DNA from: Ramlibacter tataouinensis
GTDB taxonomy: Bacteria > Pseudomonadota > Gammaproteobacteria > Burkholderiales > Burkholderiaceae_C
Assembly: GCF_027941915.1 (NCBI RefSeq)
Contig: NZ_CP116009.1
Coordinates: 1,426,001 to 1,490,000 of the forward strand
Direction: 5' to 3'
DNA: 64,000 nt
The notes beneath the pieces are model-generated. The model saw nothing but the letters and a program-made list of their open reading frames with translations, was not told the DNA's origin and did no database searches. The translations under genes and the position numbers were made by a program. Of this stretch, positions 62,222 through 64,000 are shown piece after piece. Within the stretch, counting starts at the first letter, position 1. Each line of letters begins with the position of its first letter.

Positions 62222-63799
62222 CTACTCGTGCACGAAGAACCCGTCCGCGGCCGCGAACTTCGGGTCGTTCCACCAGGCCTTGCCGATCGTGCTGCGTGCC
62301 AGGTTGGTCTCGCCGGCCTGGCTCTGGAGCGGGTAGATGACGTTGCCGTCCGGGTCCCGGCGCGCCTGCTGCGCGCCGGTTTCGGGAACGACGACCGAGA
62401 TGTGGCCCGAGCGGCCCGGCTGCAGCCGGTCGGCGACGATGACGCCGATGCCGCCCGCATCCGCTGCAGCCTGCAGGGCGGTGGTATCGAACACCCTGCG
62501 CCAGCCGAAGGCAGGACCGAAGCGGGCCAGCCAGTCGTACAGGTCGTCGGCCTGCATCTCGCGGACCGTGCCGTCGTAGATCACCGGCGGCGTCTCGCCG
62601 CGCCCGATGGCCACCAGCGCAGGGCCGGTCCACCAGGTGCGCGGCAGGTAGGCGCCGGCCAGGTAGCAGTAGTCGGCTGCGTACACGTTGCAGTAGGTGG
62701 CGCCGGAGGCCTCCTTGCGATAGCGCAGGCTGTTCTGCACGTCCAGCCAGTCGATGACCTGCTGCAGCTGCTGCGCCTTCTCCGGCGCCGAGGTGGCGGT
62801 GCAGCGCGGCATCTGGGGCTCGCCCAGCGGCTTCGCGCGTTGCCCGGCCGAATTGCGTCTCGACGCCGGGTCGCCGGGCCGGTAGTGGACCGGCGGGAGG
62901 CTCCCCGGTGCGGGAACCGCAGCCGCCAGGGCCGGGGCTGCGGCCGGCTCGGCCAGGTGGCTGCCGTGCACGTAGCCGATCACCTCCCCGCCGGCCACAG
63001 TGGCGCGCACCCGCACCCACGCGCCGCCGGCCGGACCGAGCAGCCGCACGACCTGGCCCTCGGGCAAGCGCGTGATCACCTCGCCGGCCGTGGTGGGCGC
63101 CCGCCGCAGGTTCAGTTGCGAGGCGGTGACGCTGCGGCGCACGCCCTCCTGCGCCGTCACCGCGAAGCCGATCGGCTGGAACTCGCCGAACGGGCCGGCC
63201 GACTCGCAGCTCTCCCAGCCGGTTGCGCCCAGGCCGCACAGGTCGCCCGCGGGATGGGACTGGCGCACGTCCCAGCCGGCGTACGTGCGGCTCTCGCGCC
63301 AGCCGGCGGCGACGGCGAGCCAGGCGAAGCGCGCGAGCGCCGCTTCGTCGCGCACGAGGCGGCAGGCCAGCCCGGACCCGTACACGCCCACGCCGTAGGG
63401 CGACGCGCCGCCGGCCGCCGCGGCCAATCCCCGGCGAACGCCCTCGAAGTAGGGCAGCACGAAGGAGCGGATCTGCGGTTCGCTGAAATCGGCGTCCACC
63501 GCGAAATAGATGGCGCTGTCGGGCGGCTGCCCGATGGCGGCTGCAGCGGCGTACGCGGAGCGGCCATCGAGCTCGCCCCGGTCCGCCCCGAAATCGGCGG
63601 GCAACCGGGCGTTGTCCTGGTAGACGGTGGCGATGGAAAGGCCGGCGCGGGCCAGCAGGGCCGCTTCCCGCGGCGAGATGCGCTTGCCGGGGTTGCGGGT
63701 CGTGCGCGAGTGATAGCGGATGACGAACTGCCGCCCCGCCAGCGCGAGACAGTCCGCGACCGGGTCGCAAGGCCTGTTGGTGGAGAGTCCCTGTGCCAT
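62222..63799 (-). CDS. Probable peptidoglycan hydrolase: DUF1906 glycoside-hydrolase-like + SH3 + cysteine-protease-like domain
   Basis: 525 residues from the ATG at 63799 with a GGAGGACGACC ribosome site. Residues 5-190 form a DUF1906 (Rv2525c-like) TIM barrel, seen in FVIRYHSRTTRNPGKRISPR, IYFAVDADFSEP and YGVGVYGSGLACR. An SH3b domain follows at about 245-310 (ASQLNLRRAPTTAGEVITRL). The C-terminal ~190 residues show a candidate papain/NlpC-type pair: C370 in ATYCNVYAADYC and H466 in SGHISVVVPE. There is no signal peptide, so export by holin, type VI secretion or lysis would be needed. Neighbouring convergent gene is the giant patatin. Enzyme activity is inferred from folds only. The last 200 nt of the window hold no further gene I can support. 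Confidence 0.72.
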   Translation of the reverse strand: MAQGLSTNRPCDPVADCLALAGRQFVIRYHSRTTRNPGKRISPREAALLARAGLSIATVYQDNARLPADFGADRGELDGRSAYAAAAAIGQPPDSAIYFAVDADFSEPQIRSFVLPYFEGVRRGLAAAAGGASPYGVGVYGSGLACRLVRDEAALARFAWLAVAAGWRESRTYAGWDVRQSHPAGDLCGLGATGWESCESAGPFGEFQPIGFAVTAQEGVRRSVTASQLNLRRAPTTAGEVITRLPEGQVVRLLGPAGGAWVRVRATVAGGEVIGYVHGSHLAEPAAAPALAAAVPAPGSLPPVHYRPGDPASRRNSAGQRAKPLGEPQMPRCTATSAPEKAQQLQQVIDWLDVQNSLRYRKEASGATYCNVYAADYCYLAGAYLPRTWWTGPALVAIGRGETPPVIYDGTVREMQADDLYDWLARFGPAFGWRRVFDTTALQAAADAGGIGVIVADRLQPGRSGHISVVVPETGAQQARRDPDGNVIYPLQSQAGETNLARSTIGKAWWNDPKFAAADGFFVHE

Positions 63800-64000
63800 G
63801 GTCGTCCTCCTCTGATGCCTCGCGGCGGCGGCCATCTTCGTGGCGGCCCTCGCCTGCCGGCTCGGTGTTTGTACCGAGCGGCCCGCTTCATCGCCCGGCG
63901 CGCCGGAGCGAACTCCTCTGAGAAGACGAGGCGCCGGGCAGTAGCTTTCTCCCATGTTCAGGGAGCGGGAAAGGGGTATCACCGCGCCAGGCCGCGGGCC

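Overview
The window is about 64 kb of very GC-rich DNA, densely coded on both strands. Gene content points to a betaproteobacterium of the order Burkholderiales, most likely Comamonadaceae (Ramlibacter or a relative). The main pointers are minC-minD-minE followed directly by rdgC, a Bug-family tricarboxylate-type receptor, DUF4148, a glutathione-dependent formaldehyde pair, and Burkholderiales-style dispersed palindromic repeats. The genus is an inference; no rRNA or tRNA gene is visible to confirm it.

Positions 1-11,471 hold one long, overlapping plus-strand operon that continues off the left edge. It carries the Fe-S and membrane-anchor subunits of a DMSO-reductase-type molybdoenzyme, a phenylacetate-CoA-ligase-type enzyme, and all three subunits of 4-hydroxybenzoyl-CoA reductase (hcrC-hcrA-hcrB, including the extra [4Fe-4S] insert). 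These are followed by a fusion of a rubrerythrin-like diiron protein with a benzoate-CoA-ligase-like enzyme, a truncated ligase paralogue, a DUF2249 protein, an NnrS-like membrane protein and a hemerythrin. Together they suggest anaerobic or microaerobic conversion of phenylacetate or hydroxyphenylacetate to benzoyl-CoA, with an O2/NO-handling tail. No benzoyl-CoA reductase is in view.

Positions 11,472-17,299 hold a large fold-back repeat and then the minus-strand operon ubiU-ubiV-ubiT-ubiX-ubiD, the O2-independent ubiquinone set. It is divergent from an FNR-type Fe-S regulator, with a near-perfect FNR box between them. The two left-hand regions therefore agree on an anaerobic respiratory programme.

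Positions 17,300-30,000 are mostly housekeeping: a methyltransferase, SapC, a CorC/HlyC transporter, ApaH, RhlE, a zinc peptidase, pyroglutamyl peptidase, a PHP phosphoesterase, a DMT exporter, a YciO-type protein, a site-2 protease and TrpS.

Positions 30,000-42,700 are a signalling and stress island: a LuxR-type response regulator with a histidine kinase, a short RpoN, a hybrid kinase, an NtrC-type activator, a sigma-54 promoter in front of a KGG-repeat stress protein, Ku, a frameshifted gene, a second KGG protein, a DksA-like protein and an ArsC-family protein. I infer a sigma-54-controlled stress or dormancy module.

Positions 42,700-64,000 hold a transglutaminase, a Dsb-like lipoprotein, minCDE-rdgC, a LysR-controlled tartrate/malate dehydrogenase with a Bug receptor, an ABM-MFS pair, DAHP synthase, a GDSL lipoprotein, the formaldehyde detoxification pair fghA-frmA, a giant membrane patatin, and a three-domain probable peptidoglycan hydrolase.
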